Positions 7,580 to 13,865 of a DNA stretch of 13,995 nucleotides are shown in pieces (positions within the stretch are counted from its first letter, which is position 1; every line of letters starts with the position of its first letter). Both the position numbers and the translations under genes were made by a program. Source of the DNA: Nitrospirota bacterium (GTDB taxonomy: Bacteria; Nitrospirota; Thermodesulfovibrionia; Thermodesulfovibrionales; JdFR-85); the NCBI GenBank assembly GCA_015485235.1, contig WFTX01000225.1, forward strand, positions 1 through 13,995, in the 5' to 3' direction. The notes below the pieces were generated by a model. It was given only the letters and a program-made list of their open reading frames with translations, made no database searches and was not told where the DNA came from.

Positions 7580-7597
7580 AGTTACCTTATGTAACAT
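7580..7597. promoter_or_regulatory. Candidate activator site 3 (inverted repeat)
   Basis: AGTTACCTTATGTAACAT, GTTAC-N5-GTAAC, is centred 66 bases downstream of site 2 and about 230 bases upstream of the -12 element at 7818-7819. Sixteen of eighteen bases are identical to site 2 in noncoding sequence, which is unlikely to be chance at this spacing. Confidence 0.65.
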
Positions 7598-7804
7598 ACC
7601 CGTCGATACTTTTTTACCCCTTACAGATCCCTCCCTTGGCCCGGATTTACAGGTGAAATCAGTCCTCATTTATTAACACATTGATTTACAAAGATATTAG
7701 TCCAGTTACAGATCTCTTGTCCGTGCTCAAGCACAAAGGCAGGCTCGAAGAAGGCCTCCTCTGAATCCCTGGAACATATAAAGCGCACCTGTACAACCTG
7801 TCTC

Positions 7805-7820
7805 TGGCATTAAACTTGCT
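7805..7820 (+). promoter_or_regulatory. Sigma-54 (-24/-12) promoter
   Basis: TGGCATTAAACTTGCT fits the consensus TGGCACG-N4-TTGCW with two mismatches (positions 6 and 7) and has the required GG-N10-GC spacing. Transcription would start near 7831, six bases before the ATG at 7837, giving an almost leaderless mRNA. Support comes from the NtrC-family gene just upstream and the activator-type repeats between. The alternative at 7770-7785 would give a ~40-base leader but matches the -12 region less well. Confidence 0.6.
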
Positions 7821-7836
7821 CACTATAAGCCCGACC

Positions 7837-9738
7837 ATGCTTAAGGACGAGGTAGCAGATTTTTTCAGGAAGTACCCACCTTTCAACCTCCTGAATGATC
7901 GGGAGATTGACCTCCTCGTGGAGGATGTCTCCATTGAGTACTACCCAAAGGGTTTCAGGATACTCGCCCAGAACGGTCCTCCAACAGAGTACCTCCGGAT
8001 AGTAAAGAAAGGTGCCGTCAAGGTCTATGTCCAGTCCGACGAGGGTGAAGACCTCACCATAGACTTCAGGAGTGAGGGTGAACTTTTCGGCTATATCTCC
8101 CTTATCAGCAGTGACCGTTCAAGGGCCAATGTGGTTGCAATTGAAGACACCCTCTGTTATCTGATACCCCGTGAACGCATAATTTCCCTCATTGAGACAA
8201 ATCCTGAGCTTAACCAGTACTTTCTGAAGTCCTTCTTCATAAACTTCATAGACAAGACCTATGAGGAGACCAAGAAGAGGTTTTCCATTATAGGTGAAGG
8301 TGAACGACTCCTTTTCACTACCCCGGTGGGTGAGATTGTCCGGCGATCACCTGTAACAGTGCCTCATGACACGACCATACGACAGGCGGCGAGGATAATG
8401 ACACAGGAGCAGATAAGCTCGGTGATCGTTACTGACAGAGACGGTGTTCCCACGGGCATCGTGACCGACCGTGACCTCAGAACAAAGGTTGTTGCCCGCG
8501 GAAGGGACATCGAGGAGCCGGTGGAGAATATCATGAGTTCCCACCTGATAAGGGTGGATGCATCTGAATTCTGTTTTGAAGCACTCCTGAAGATGATCAG
8601 GTACAATATCCATCACATCCTCGTGATCGAGCGTGGAAGGCTTACCGGCCTTGTCTCCAATCACGATTTCATGCTCCTTCAGGGACAGTCCCCCACCACA
8701 CTGGTGAAGGAGATAGAGAAGGCCTACGACCTCACGCAGATGGAGAATATAAGGCCGCGACTCATCACCGTTGTGACCAACATGATGAAGGACGGTGCAC
8801 GAGCCTACAACCTGACAGGACTCATATCAGAAGTGGTTGACAAGGTGATACTGAAGCTCATTGAACAGATCGAGAAACAGATCGGACCAGCGCCCCTTCC
8901 CTACTCACTCTTTGCCTTCGGCCCCCTTGCGCGGCGGGAGCTCACCCTCAGCCCGAGGACGAGGCTCGGCGTGGTCCATGAAGATACGAACAACCTGACC
9001 ATCCTCCGGACAACAAGGGAGTATTTCAAGGAGTTTTCCGACCTCCTGAACAGGACTCTCCATGCAGTAATCAATGGAAAGACGGGCTCAGAGGTTACCA
9101 CTGACCCCTTTATCTCAGGCGAACAGATAAAGCCTCTCTCAGACTGGGAATCCCTCTTCAGGAGATACTCCGAGGACCCCTTCAGATACAGGCCTTCCCC
9201 TGAACTCCTGGACCTCCGGAGCATCCATGGTGAGGACATCCTCTTGGAGAAGCTTCACCAGGGACTTGTCAAAACCGTTACAGAGTCAGAAGAATTCATG
9301 GATTACCTGGCAACCGAGACGGTAGAAAACCGTCCACCTCTCGGATTCTTCAGGAAGTTCGTGGTGGAAAAGTCCGGTGAACACAGAAATGAACTGAACA
9401 TCTATGACAAAGGCATAATCCCTGTTGTCTCATCAACACGGCTCTTCGCCCTTGAAAAGGGGATTGACGAGACATCAACCCTGAGGCGTATCAAGGGACT
9501 CATCAGCACCAGGGAGTTTCCGGAGGGGGATGACCTACTCATCGCCTTTGATTACCTCATGATGCTCCTCATACACAACCAGATAGGCCAGATACAGCGA
9601 GGACTCATACCTGACAGTTTCATAAATCCCGAGGCAATGACAAACCTGGAAAAGAAGACACTGAAGGAGACTTTTCAGTTGATAGCCAATATATATGAGA
9701 TCATTGAGAAGGGCTACAGGACGGAACGGACGCCATGA
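7837..9738 (+). CDS. cNMP-binding / CBS / DUF294 pseudo-nucleotidyltransferase regulatory protein
   Basis: A 633-residue cytoplasmic protein (640 if the TTG at 7816 is used). Domains: cyclic-nucleotide-binding fold (about 8-130), a CBS pair (about 164-283: SPVTVPHDTTIRQAARIM, VTDRDGVPTGIVTDRDL, VERGRLTGLVSNHD-like), a GlnD-related DUF294 nucleotidyltransferase domain (about 290-440) and the DUF294 C-terminal helical domain (about 470-630, with LLDLRSIHGEDILLEKL). The family usually reads GSxxRxExxLxTDxD at the active site; here it is FGPLARRELTLSPRTRL (362-377), so both metal-binding aspartates are arginine (R374, R376) and transfer activity is unlikely. In the cNMP cassette the usual FGE is FGY. 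No Shine-Dalgarno precedes either possible start. Relatives commonly sit beside SLC5 symporter genes, suggesting a role in transporter regulation. It overlaps the exonuclease gene by four bases. Confidence 0.88.
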   Translation: MLKDEVADFFRKYPPFNLLNDREIDLLVEDVSIEYYPKGFRILAQNGPPTEYLRIVKKGAVKVYVQSDEGEDLTIDFRSEGELFGYISLISSDRSRANVVAIEDTLCYLIPRERIISLIETNPELNQYFLKSFFINFIDKTYEETKKRFSIIGEGERLLFTTPVGEIVRRSPVTVPHDTTIRQAARIMTQEQISSVIVTDRDGVPTGIVTDRDLRTKVVARGRDIEEPVENIMSSHLIRVDASEFCFEALLKMIRYNIHHILVIERGRLTGLVSNHDFMLLQGQSPTTLVKEIEKAYDLTQMENIRPRLITVVTNMMKDGARAYNLTGLISEVVDKVILKLIEQIEKQIGPAPLPYSLFAFGPLARRELTLSPRTRLGVVHEDTNNLTILRTTREYFKEFSDLLNRTLHAVINGKTGSEVTTDPFISGEQIKPLSDWESLFRRYSEDPFRYRPSPELLDLRSIHGEDILLEKLHQGLVKTVTESEEFMDYLATETVENRPPLGFFRKFVVEKSGEHRNELNIYDKGIIPVVSSTRLFALEKGIDETSTLRRIKGLISTREFPEGDDLLIAFDYLMMLLIHNQIGQIQRGLIPDSFINPEAMTNLEKKTLKETFQLIANIYEIIEKGYRTERTP

Positions 9739-10445
9739 TGGGGGGCCTCTTCACAAGGTTTTTCGGACAATCAAGGGTGAGGGAACTGCCGGTTTCGCTC
9801 AGGCTTCAGCAAGGCCTCAGGAAAAGGTTCGACAGGAACATCCCCCTGGAGGAGGCGGAATATGTTGTTTTTGATACCGAACTCACCGGGCTTGACTTCA
9901 AGAGGGACTCTATCATCTCCATAGGTGCGGTGAAGATGGAAGGACTCAGGATTTACCCCTCCAGGACCTTTTACTGCCTCGTAAGACCTGAGTGTGAGCT
10001 GAAGAGGGACGGGATAGTAATCCATGAGATAACCCCCGATGATCTGGAAGGAGCCGAAGCCCCTGAGGCTGCCCTGAACGAGTTTGTCACCTTTGTGGGA
10101 GATGCAGTACTTGTGGGACATTTCGCCTTCATAGACATCAACTTCATAAACAGGGCTCTCAAGCGATGCTATGGAATCAAGATCCAGAACCCCGTGGTGG
10201 ACACCTTCCAGATCCACGAGTGGCTTTATGAAAACGACTCCACCTTTGCAAGACATTACCATGGAATGACTATAAAGAAAGACCTTTTCTCCATAGCAAA
10301 GACTTACGGAATCACCGTAAAGACAGCCCACAACGCTCTGATTGATGCGTATCTTACAGCACAGTTGTTCCAGAGGTTTCTCCGCTTTCTGCCCCAGGCG
10401 GGTGTGAGGACTCTCGGTGAACTCCTTATGGTGGGCAAATCCTGA
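9735..10445 (+). CDS. DnaQ-like 3'-5' exonuclease (DEDDh)
   Basis: A 236-residue exonuclease-fold protein. After an ~40-residue N-terminal extension come Exo I FDTELTGLD (D47, E49), Exo II LVGHFAFIDINFINRAL (D134) and Exo III HNALIDAYLTAQLF (H199, D204). All five DEDDh residues are present, so it should hydrolyse DNA or RNA 3' ends using two metal ions. It is the size of a stand-alone epsilon-like nuclease with no polymerase partner here. ATG at 9735 overlaps the TGA of the preceding gene (ATGA), giving translational coupling; an adjacent ATG at 9738 is in frame. The pairing of a DUF294/CBS protein with this nuclease beside a symporter recurs in other bacteria; the substrate and the reason for the association are not known to me. 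Confidence 0.9.
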   Translation: MMGGLFTRFFGQSRVRELPVSLRLQQGLRKRFDRNIPLEEAEYVVFDTELTGLDFKRDSIISIGAVKMEGLRIYPSRTFYCLVRPECELKRDGIVIHEITPDDLEGAEAPEAALNEFVTFVGDAVLVGHFAFIDINFINRALKRCYGIKIQNPVVDTFQIHEWLYENDSTFARHYHGMTIKKDLFSIAKTYGITVKTAHNALIDAYLTAQLFQRFLRFLPQAGVRTLGELLMVGKS

Positions 10446-10534
10446 AAAGAAGGGAGGTGTTAGCAGAGGGAAAAAAAGGATTTCTGTGTAGTATCTTTCG
10501 TTGTTAAAGAAGAAATCAAAAGAAGGAGGTAAAG

Positions 10535-12487
10535 GTGACTACAGCTACCATATGGTTATTCATCTTCGTTCTTGCGTACTGGGCATACTGTATTTTCTGG
10601 GGGATAAAGGGCGCAAGAATGGCAAAAACGGCTTCCGACTATTTTATCGCCGGAAGAAAGATACCCATCTGGGTCTTTGTTCTGGCAGCGACGGCGACAT
10701 CCTTTTCGGGCTGGACCTTCATGGGCCATCCCGGTCTCGTTTATCGTGACGGCTTCCAGTACGCCTATGCATCATTCTATGCCATTACCATCCCCTTCAC
10801 AGGGGTAATCTTCCTCAAACGCCAGTGGATGCTCGGGAAGAGGTTCGGTTATGTAACACCCGGCGAGATGTTCTCCGACTACTACAGGACCGACGTAATG
10901 AGGATCCTCACCGTTATCGTGGCCCTCGTCTTCTCGGTCCCCTATCTCGGGCTTCAGCTCCGGGCCTCGGGCTTCCTCTTCAATGTCCTGACGGACGGGC
11001 TCTTCGGTGTTGAGGTAGGCATGTGGCTCCTCTCGGCAGTCGTTGTCATCTACGTGGCCTCCGGTGGACTCAGGGCGGTGGCATATGTGGATACGATGCA
11101 GTGTATCCTCCTTGCCGGTGGCATTGTGGCGATCGGGATCATCACCCTGAACGCGGTAGGCGGTATGGATGCACTGAGCGCAGGTATCGCAAAGCTTGCC
11201 GAGATCGATACCAAACGGACGCCTGACGGCTACAGCCACTACATCGCCATCCCGGGGGTGATCCAGTTTGTGAAGGCAGGGACAAAGGCAACGGGAGGCG
11301 CCTGGACCGGTGTGATGATACTGACCTACATGTTCGCCCTGATGGGGATCCAGTCAGCCCCGGCCTTCTCAATGTGGTCTTTCTCGAACAAGAACCCCAA
11401 GCCCTTTGCATACCAGCAGGTATGGGCATCCTCAGCCGGTATCGGGTTCATCCTGATCATCTTCACAGCAATCCAGGGCATGGGCGGCCACCTGATCGGG
11501 GCCGATGCAGCCATGCTGAAGGCCGGCTATGCAAAGGATGTCCTTAACCTGGGCGAGGATATCATGAAGATGCCGGGCAAGCAGGGATTTCTCGTCCCCG
11601 TACTCATTCATATCCTGAGCAAGTCCGCTCCGTGGTTCGTCGGGCTCCTCGCTGTCTGTGCACTCGCAGCAATGCAGTCGACCGGCGCAGCCTACATGTC
11701 AACCGCTGCCGGGATGCTCACCCGTGACCTCTACAAGAGGTTCCTGAACCCCGGTGCATCCCATACCACGCAGAAGCTCTTCGGCCGTATCGGCGTGCTT
11801 GTCGTGACAGGGCTTGCCCTTGTCGTTGCCACCACTTCCAAGGACGCCCTGGTGCTCCTTGGAGGCCTTGCCGTTGCCTACGGCTTCCAGATGTGGCCTG
11901 CCCTCATCGGTACGTGCTGGTGGCCCTTCCTCACAAGACAGGGGGTAACGGTCGGCCTCGTCCTGGGCCTCATCGCCGTTACACTTACGGAAACGATCGG
12001 GCAGAAGTGGTTCGGCATCACCGCCTGGGGCAGATGGCCTCTCACCATCCACTCTGCAGGATGGGGGATAATCTTCAACCTGGGCTCAGCGATCCTCATC
12101 TCCATGGTCACGCAGAACTCTGACGACAAGGCCCATAAAATGAAGTACCACGACTTCCTCAGGGAGCATGCAGGTATACCGGCAGAAAAGAAGGGGCTTG
12201 TCCCTGTTGCCTGGATCATAGTCCTCATCTGGTTCTTCTTTGGAATAGGTCCGGGTGCGGTTATCGGAAACACCATCTTCGGTAACCCCAACGACGCCTC
12301 AACGTGGATGTTCGGAATACCTTCAATCTGGGCATGGCATATCATCTGGTGGGCACTGGGTGTCTTCATGATGTGGTTCCTGGCCTTCAAGATGCAGATG
12401 TCCACAATGCCTGAGAAGGAAATTGTTGCGCTCGTTGAAGACATCGGTGACGTCAAGGTTGCCAGGCTGGATGTTGACAAACCGTAA
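10535..12487 (+). CDS. Sodium:solute symporter (SLC5/SSS family)
   Basis: A 650-residue inner-membrane transporter with about 13-14 hydrophobic helices. Landmarks are AGRKIPIWV after helix 1, the TM2 signature TSFSGWTFMGHPG (residues 55-67, where family members bind Na+ and substrate), PYLGLQLRASG, the SSS signature region SGGLRAVAYVDTMQ, and TM9-region SAPWFVGLLAVCALAAMQST. It is longer than the usual 480-560 residues because of the loop IDTKRTPDGYSHYIAIPGV and a C-terminal helix with cytoplasmic tail. The start is GTG 10535, supported by AAGGAGGT at 10523-10530. It lies 89 bases after the exonuclease and ends the transcription unit. Substrate is not determinable; small monocarboxylates or amino acids are typical for the family. 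No DUF4212-type small subunit is encoded upstream. Confidence 0.92.
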   Translation: MTTATIWLFIFVLAYWAYCIFWGIKGARMAKTASDYFIAGRKIPIWVFVLAATATSFSGWTFMGHPGLVYRDGFQYAYASFYAITIPFTGVIFLKRQWMLGKRFGYVTPGEMFSDYYRTDVMRILTVIVALVFSVPYLGLQLRASGFLFNVLTDGLFGVEVGMWLLSAVVVIYVASGGLRAVAYVDTMQCILLAGGIVAIGIITLNAVGGMDALSAGIAKLAEIDTKRTPDGYSHYIAIPGVIQFVKAGTKATGGAWTGVMILTYMFALMGIQSAPAFSMWSFSNKNPKPFAYQQVWASSAGIGFILIIFTAIQGMGGHLIGADAAMLKAGYAKDVLNLGEDIMKMPGKQGFLVPVLIHILSKSAPWFVGLLAVCALAAMQSTGAAYMSTAAGMLTRDLYKRFLNPGASHTTQKLFGRIGVLVVTGLALVVATTSKDALVLLGGLAVAYGFQMWPALIGTCWWPFLTRQGVTVGLVLGLIAVTLTETIGQKWFGITAWGRWPLTIHSAGWGIIFNLGSAILISMVTQNSDDKAHKMKYHDFLREHAGIPAEKKGLVPVAWIIVLIWFFFGIGPGAVIGNTIFGNPNDASTWMFGIPSIWAWHIIWWALGVFMMWFLAFKMQMSTMPEKEIVALVEDIGDVKVARLDVDKP

Positions 12488-12505
12488 GACCCTTTCTTCA
12501 ACAAC

Positions 12506-12537
12506 AGAGGGAGGCTCCTGTCAGGGAGCCTCCCTCT
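12506..12537 (+). terminator. Strong hairpin terminator after the symporter
   Basis: AGAGGGAGGCTCC (12506-12518) pairs perfectly with GGAGCCTCCCTCT (12525-12537) around TGTCAG, 18 bases after the symporter's TAA. The tail TCAATATT is only moderately T-rich. Position and a 13-bp GC-rich stem make it the end of the sigma-54 operon. Confidence 0.75.
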
Positions 12538-12660
12538 TCAATATTACCCGGCCAAATCCTGTAGCAGATCTGCTAAAATACCATGATATTAAAATGCCTG
12601 CGGCTCTGAATAAACTTACAGGGAAACTTCATCTGATTACATTCCCGGAGCGGAGATGAG

Positions 12661-12912
12661 ATGGAAAAGGTAATAATATGGTATGGAGTGAGTTCACTCA
12701 TCCTTGGTGTACTCCTGTATTTCCCGATGAGGAAATTCATCTATGCCCTCAGCATAAACAGACTCCAGAGAAGGAAAAACAGGGAGGCAACAGACAGGGA
12801 AAAGGCGGAGATCAGGAAGAAGTCAAACCTGATAGCAGCCGTCATTTCAATCACCTTCGCCTTTTTCTATAACAGGGTTCTGTTGGCAAGATACTTCACA
12901 GGAGGAGGATGA
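12661..12912 (+). CDS. Small two-helix membrane protein of unknown function
   Basis: An 83-residue protein: helix 1 at about residues 4-22 (VIIWYGVSSLILGVLLYFP), a strongly charged central segment (INRLQRRKNREATDREKAEI, residues 33-52) predicted to be cytoplasmic, and helix 2 at about 57-76 (LIAAVISITFAFFYNRVLL). GGAG and CGGAG at 12647-12655 support the ATG at 12661. The next gene starts one base after its stop, so the two form a unit. I do not recognise the family. The basic hairpin between two helices would be compatible with a small accessory subunit of a membrane protein, but nothing in the sequence ties it to the neighbouring symporter, which ends at a terminator. Confidence 0.75.
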   Translation: MEKVIIWYGVSSLILGVLLYFPMRKFIYALSINRLQRRKNREATDREKAEIRKKSNLIAAVISITFAFFYNRVLLARYFTGGG

Positions 12913-12913
12913 T

Positions 12914-13495
12914 ATGGGGCTCATAAGAAGGGAGAACCTGAGTGGTTTCATTGCTCTCATCCTTTTCATAGTCACCCTTGCCTTTGTATTCTACTGGCGG
13001 ACAGGGGTGGAGGATACACCAGGTGACTATCACGTAAAGAAAGGCAACTACCGCCTTGAGGACGGCTTTTACGCCGATGCCATAAAGGAATTCAAACAGG
13101 CTATCCAGAAAAACCCGGAGCACATCGACGCCCATCTCGGTATGGCCCTGGCCTATATGCAGATGGGAGAATACAGGAATGCCCTCAGTTACTTTAACAG
13201 GACTATTGAACTTGATCCTTCCTTTGCCGTGGCCTATGCCGACAGGGGGATCATGTACGACAGGATGGGGAAGTTCAGACTCGCCCTTCAGGACTACCGG
13301 AAGGCCATTGAGCTGGAACCTAAGCTTGCAAAAGGCCCTGGCTGGATATGGAGGCTGCTCCATACCGCCGGTGAAAAGCCCTCTACCATTGCAGACAGGG
13401 CCCGGTATATAGAAGAGGAACTTAAGAAACCGCCTGAAAAGAGGCTGCTCAGGAAGCCTGACGTGGACAGCCAGCAGAAGATGTACAAGTATTAA
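12914..13495 (+). CDS. Membrane-anchored TPR protein
   Basis: A 193-residue protein with one N-terminal helix (about 10-29, GFIALILFIVTLAFVFYW) acting as an uncleaved anchor, then three TPRs: about 38-71 (YHVKKGNYRLEDGFYADAIK), 72-105 (AHLGMALAYMQMGEYRNALS) and 106-139 (AYADRGIMYDRMGKFRLALQ). The tail (140-193) is charged and proline/lysine-rich, probably extended. Positive residues before the helix (MGLIRREN) predict the TPR domain faces the periplasm. GGAGGAGG at 12901-12908 lies in the end of the preceding gene and supports the ATG at 12914. Role: scaffold for protein-protein contacts at the membrane; partner unknown. It is distinct from, but similar in layout to, the TPR lipoprotein at 2113. 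Confidence 0.88.
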   Translation: MGLIRRENLSGFIALILFIVTLAFVFYWRTGVEDTPGDYHVKKGNYRLEDGFYADAIKEFKQAIQKNPEHIDAHLGMALAYMQMGEYRNALSYFNRTIELDPSFAVAYADRGIMYDRMGKFRLALQDYRKAIELEPKLAKGPGWIWRLLHTAGEKPSTIADRARYIEEELKKPPEKRLLRKPDVDSQQKMYKY

Positions 13496-13585
13496 ACCGC
13501 TTTCAGGAAACTGATCACCCCAGATTGCCGATAGAAAAAATGCTCCAACAATAAAGGGCAGGAGGGCATAGGGTTTGAGCGGTTT

Positions 13586-13630
13586 CAGGCAATCTATGAT
13601 CTTCACCAGGAAGGTGAAGTAGATTGCCTG
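13586..13630. repeat. Long inverted repeat (bulged hairpin)
   Basis: Outer arms CAGGCAATCTA (13586-13596) and TAGATTGCCTG (13620-13630) pair perfectly; inner arms CTTCACC (13601-13607) and GGTGAAG (13613-13619) pair around loop AGGAA. Four bases TGAT (13597-13600) bulge out on the left side. Eighteen base pairs in total. It lies 91 bases after the TPR gene, with no T-run, so it looks more like a dispersed palindromic element or structured RNA than a plain terminator. Confidence 0.6.
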
Positions 13631-13645
13631 CCTCGGAGCAGGGGC

Positions 13646-13672
13646 CCCCGAAAAGTCGAAGACTTTTTGGGG
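13646..13672. terminator. Second hairpin, possible terminator
   Basis: CCCCGAAAAGTC (13646-13657) pairs with GACTTTTTGGGG (13661-13672) around a GAA loop, with one G-U pair: 12 bp. No T-run follows on either strand. It lies 15 bases after the larger inverted repeat and may be part of the same element; a terminator for the 12661-13495 unit is the other reading. Confidence 0.45.
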
Positions 13673-13865
13673 TATGGCTGCCTTGGATGGCCTGCGAGAA
13701 TGAGACGAAAAGCCTATACCCTCCTGCCTTGTAACTGACTGATGAGTTAATCGGCATTTTGGGGTGATCAAGGAGAATTGCCATGCCCATACCCGATATG
13801 ATAAGATTTTTCTGTAGAGTCTTTTGTCCCGGAACGCTTAACCAATAATTTTAAAGGGGGTATTT

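Larger units (their letters stand above)
7516..7836. other. Regulatory intergenic region of the sigma-54 operon
   Basis: About 320 bases without a gene. Beyond the activator repeats and the -24/-12 element it holds two further similar 12-mers, TTACAGATCCCT (7621-7632) and TTACAGATCTCT (7706-7717), 85 bases apart, and a lone half-site AGTTAC at 7705-7709. A second, poorer GG-N10-GC arrangement is at 7770-7785 (TGGAACATATAAAGCG). No hairpin terminator for the upstream operon was found, so read-through from the regulator gene is possible. Confidence 0.5.
13496..13865. other. Intergenic region with two long hairpins
   Basis: About 370 bases without a supported gene. It holds the two inverted repeats listed separately and a short 21-codon frame (13783-13848) with a Shine-Dalgarno-like AAGGAG. 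Frames on the opposite strand run through here but have no ribosome site and share the hairpin symmetry. No clear promoter for the gene at 13866 was found; TTGTCC (13824-13829) with TAATTT (13846-13851) is too close to the ribosome site. Confidence 0.4.

Noticed and set aside
7771..7784. GG-N10-GC at 7771-7784 as the main sigma-54 promoter
   Set aside because: Spacing is right but the -12 part reads AAGC rather than TTGC; kept only as an alternative to the better match at 7805-7820.
10848..10861. TTATGTAACA inside the symporter gene resembling half of the activator repeat
   Set aside because: Only one half is preserved and the codons (Tyr-Val-Thr) account for the sequence; no promoter lies nearby.
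12594..12659. 21-codon frame ending in an ATGA next to the 83-residue membrane protein
   Set aside because: No ribosome site and no protein-like pattern; the real gene has its own start at 12661 with a good site.
12896..13771. 291-codon frame on the - strand
   Set aside because: It lies opposite the well-supported TPR gene and the hairpin region, has no ribosome site and no recognisable domain; its openness mirrors the + strand codon bias.
13783..13848. 21-codon frame MPIPDMIRFFCRVF... with AAGGAG seven bases upstream
   Set aside because: The ribosome site is good but the peptide has no family signal or partner, and one such short frame is expected by chance. Ribosome profiling or conservation would be needed.
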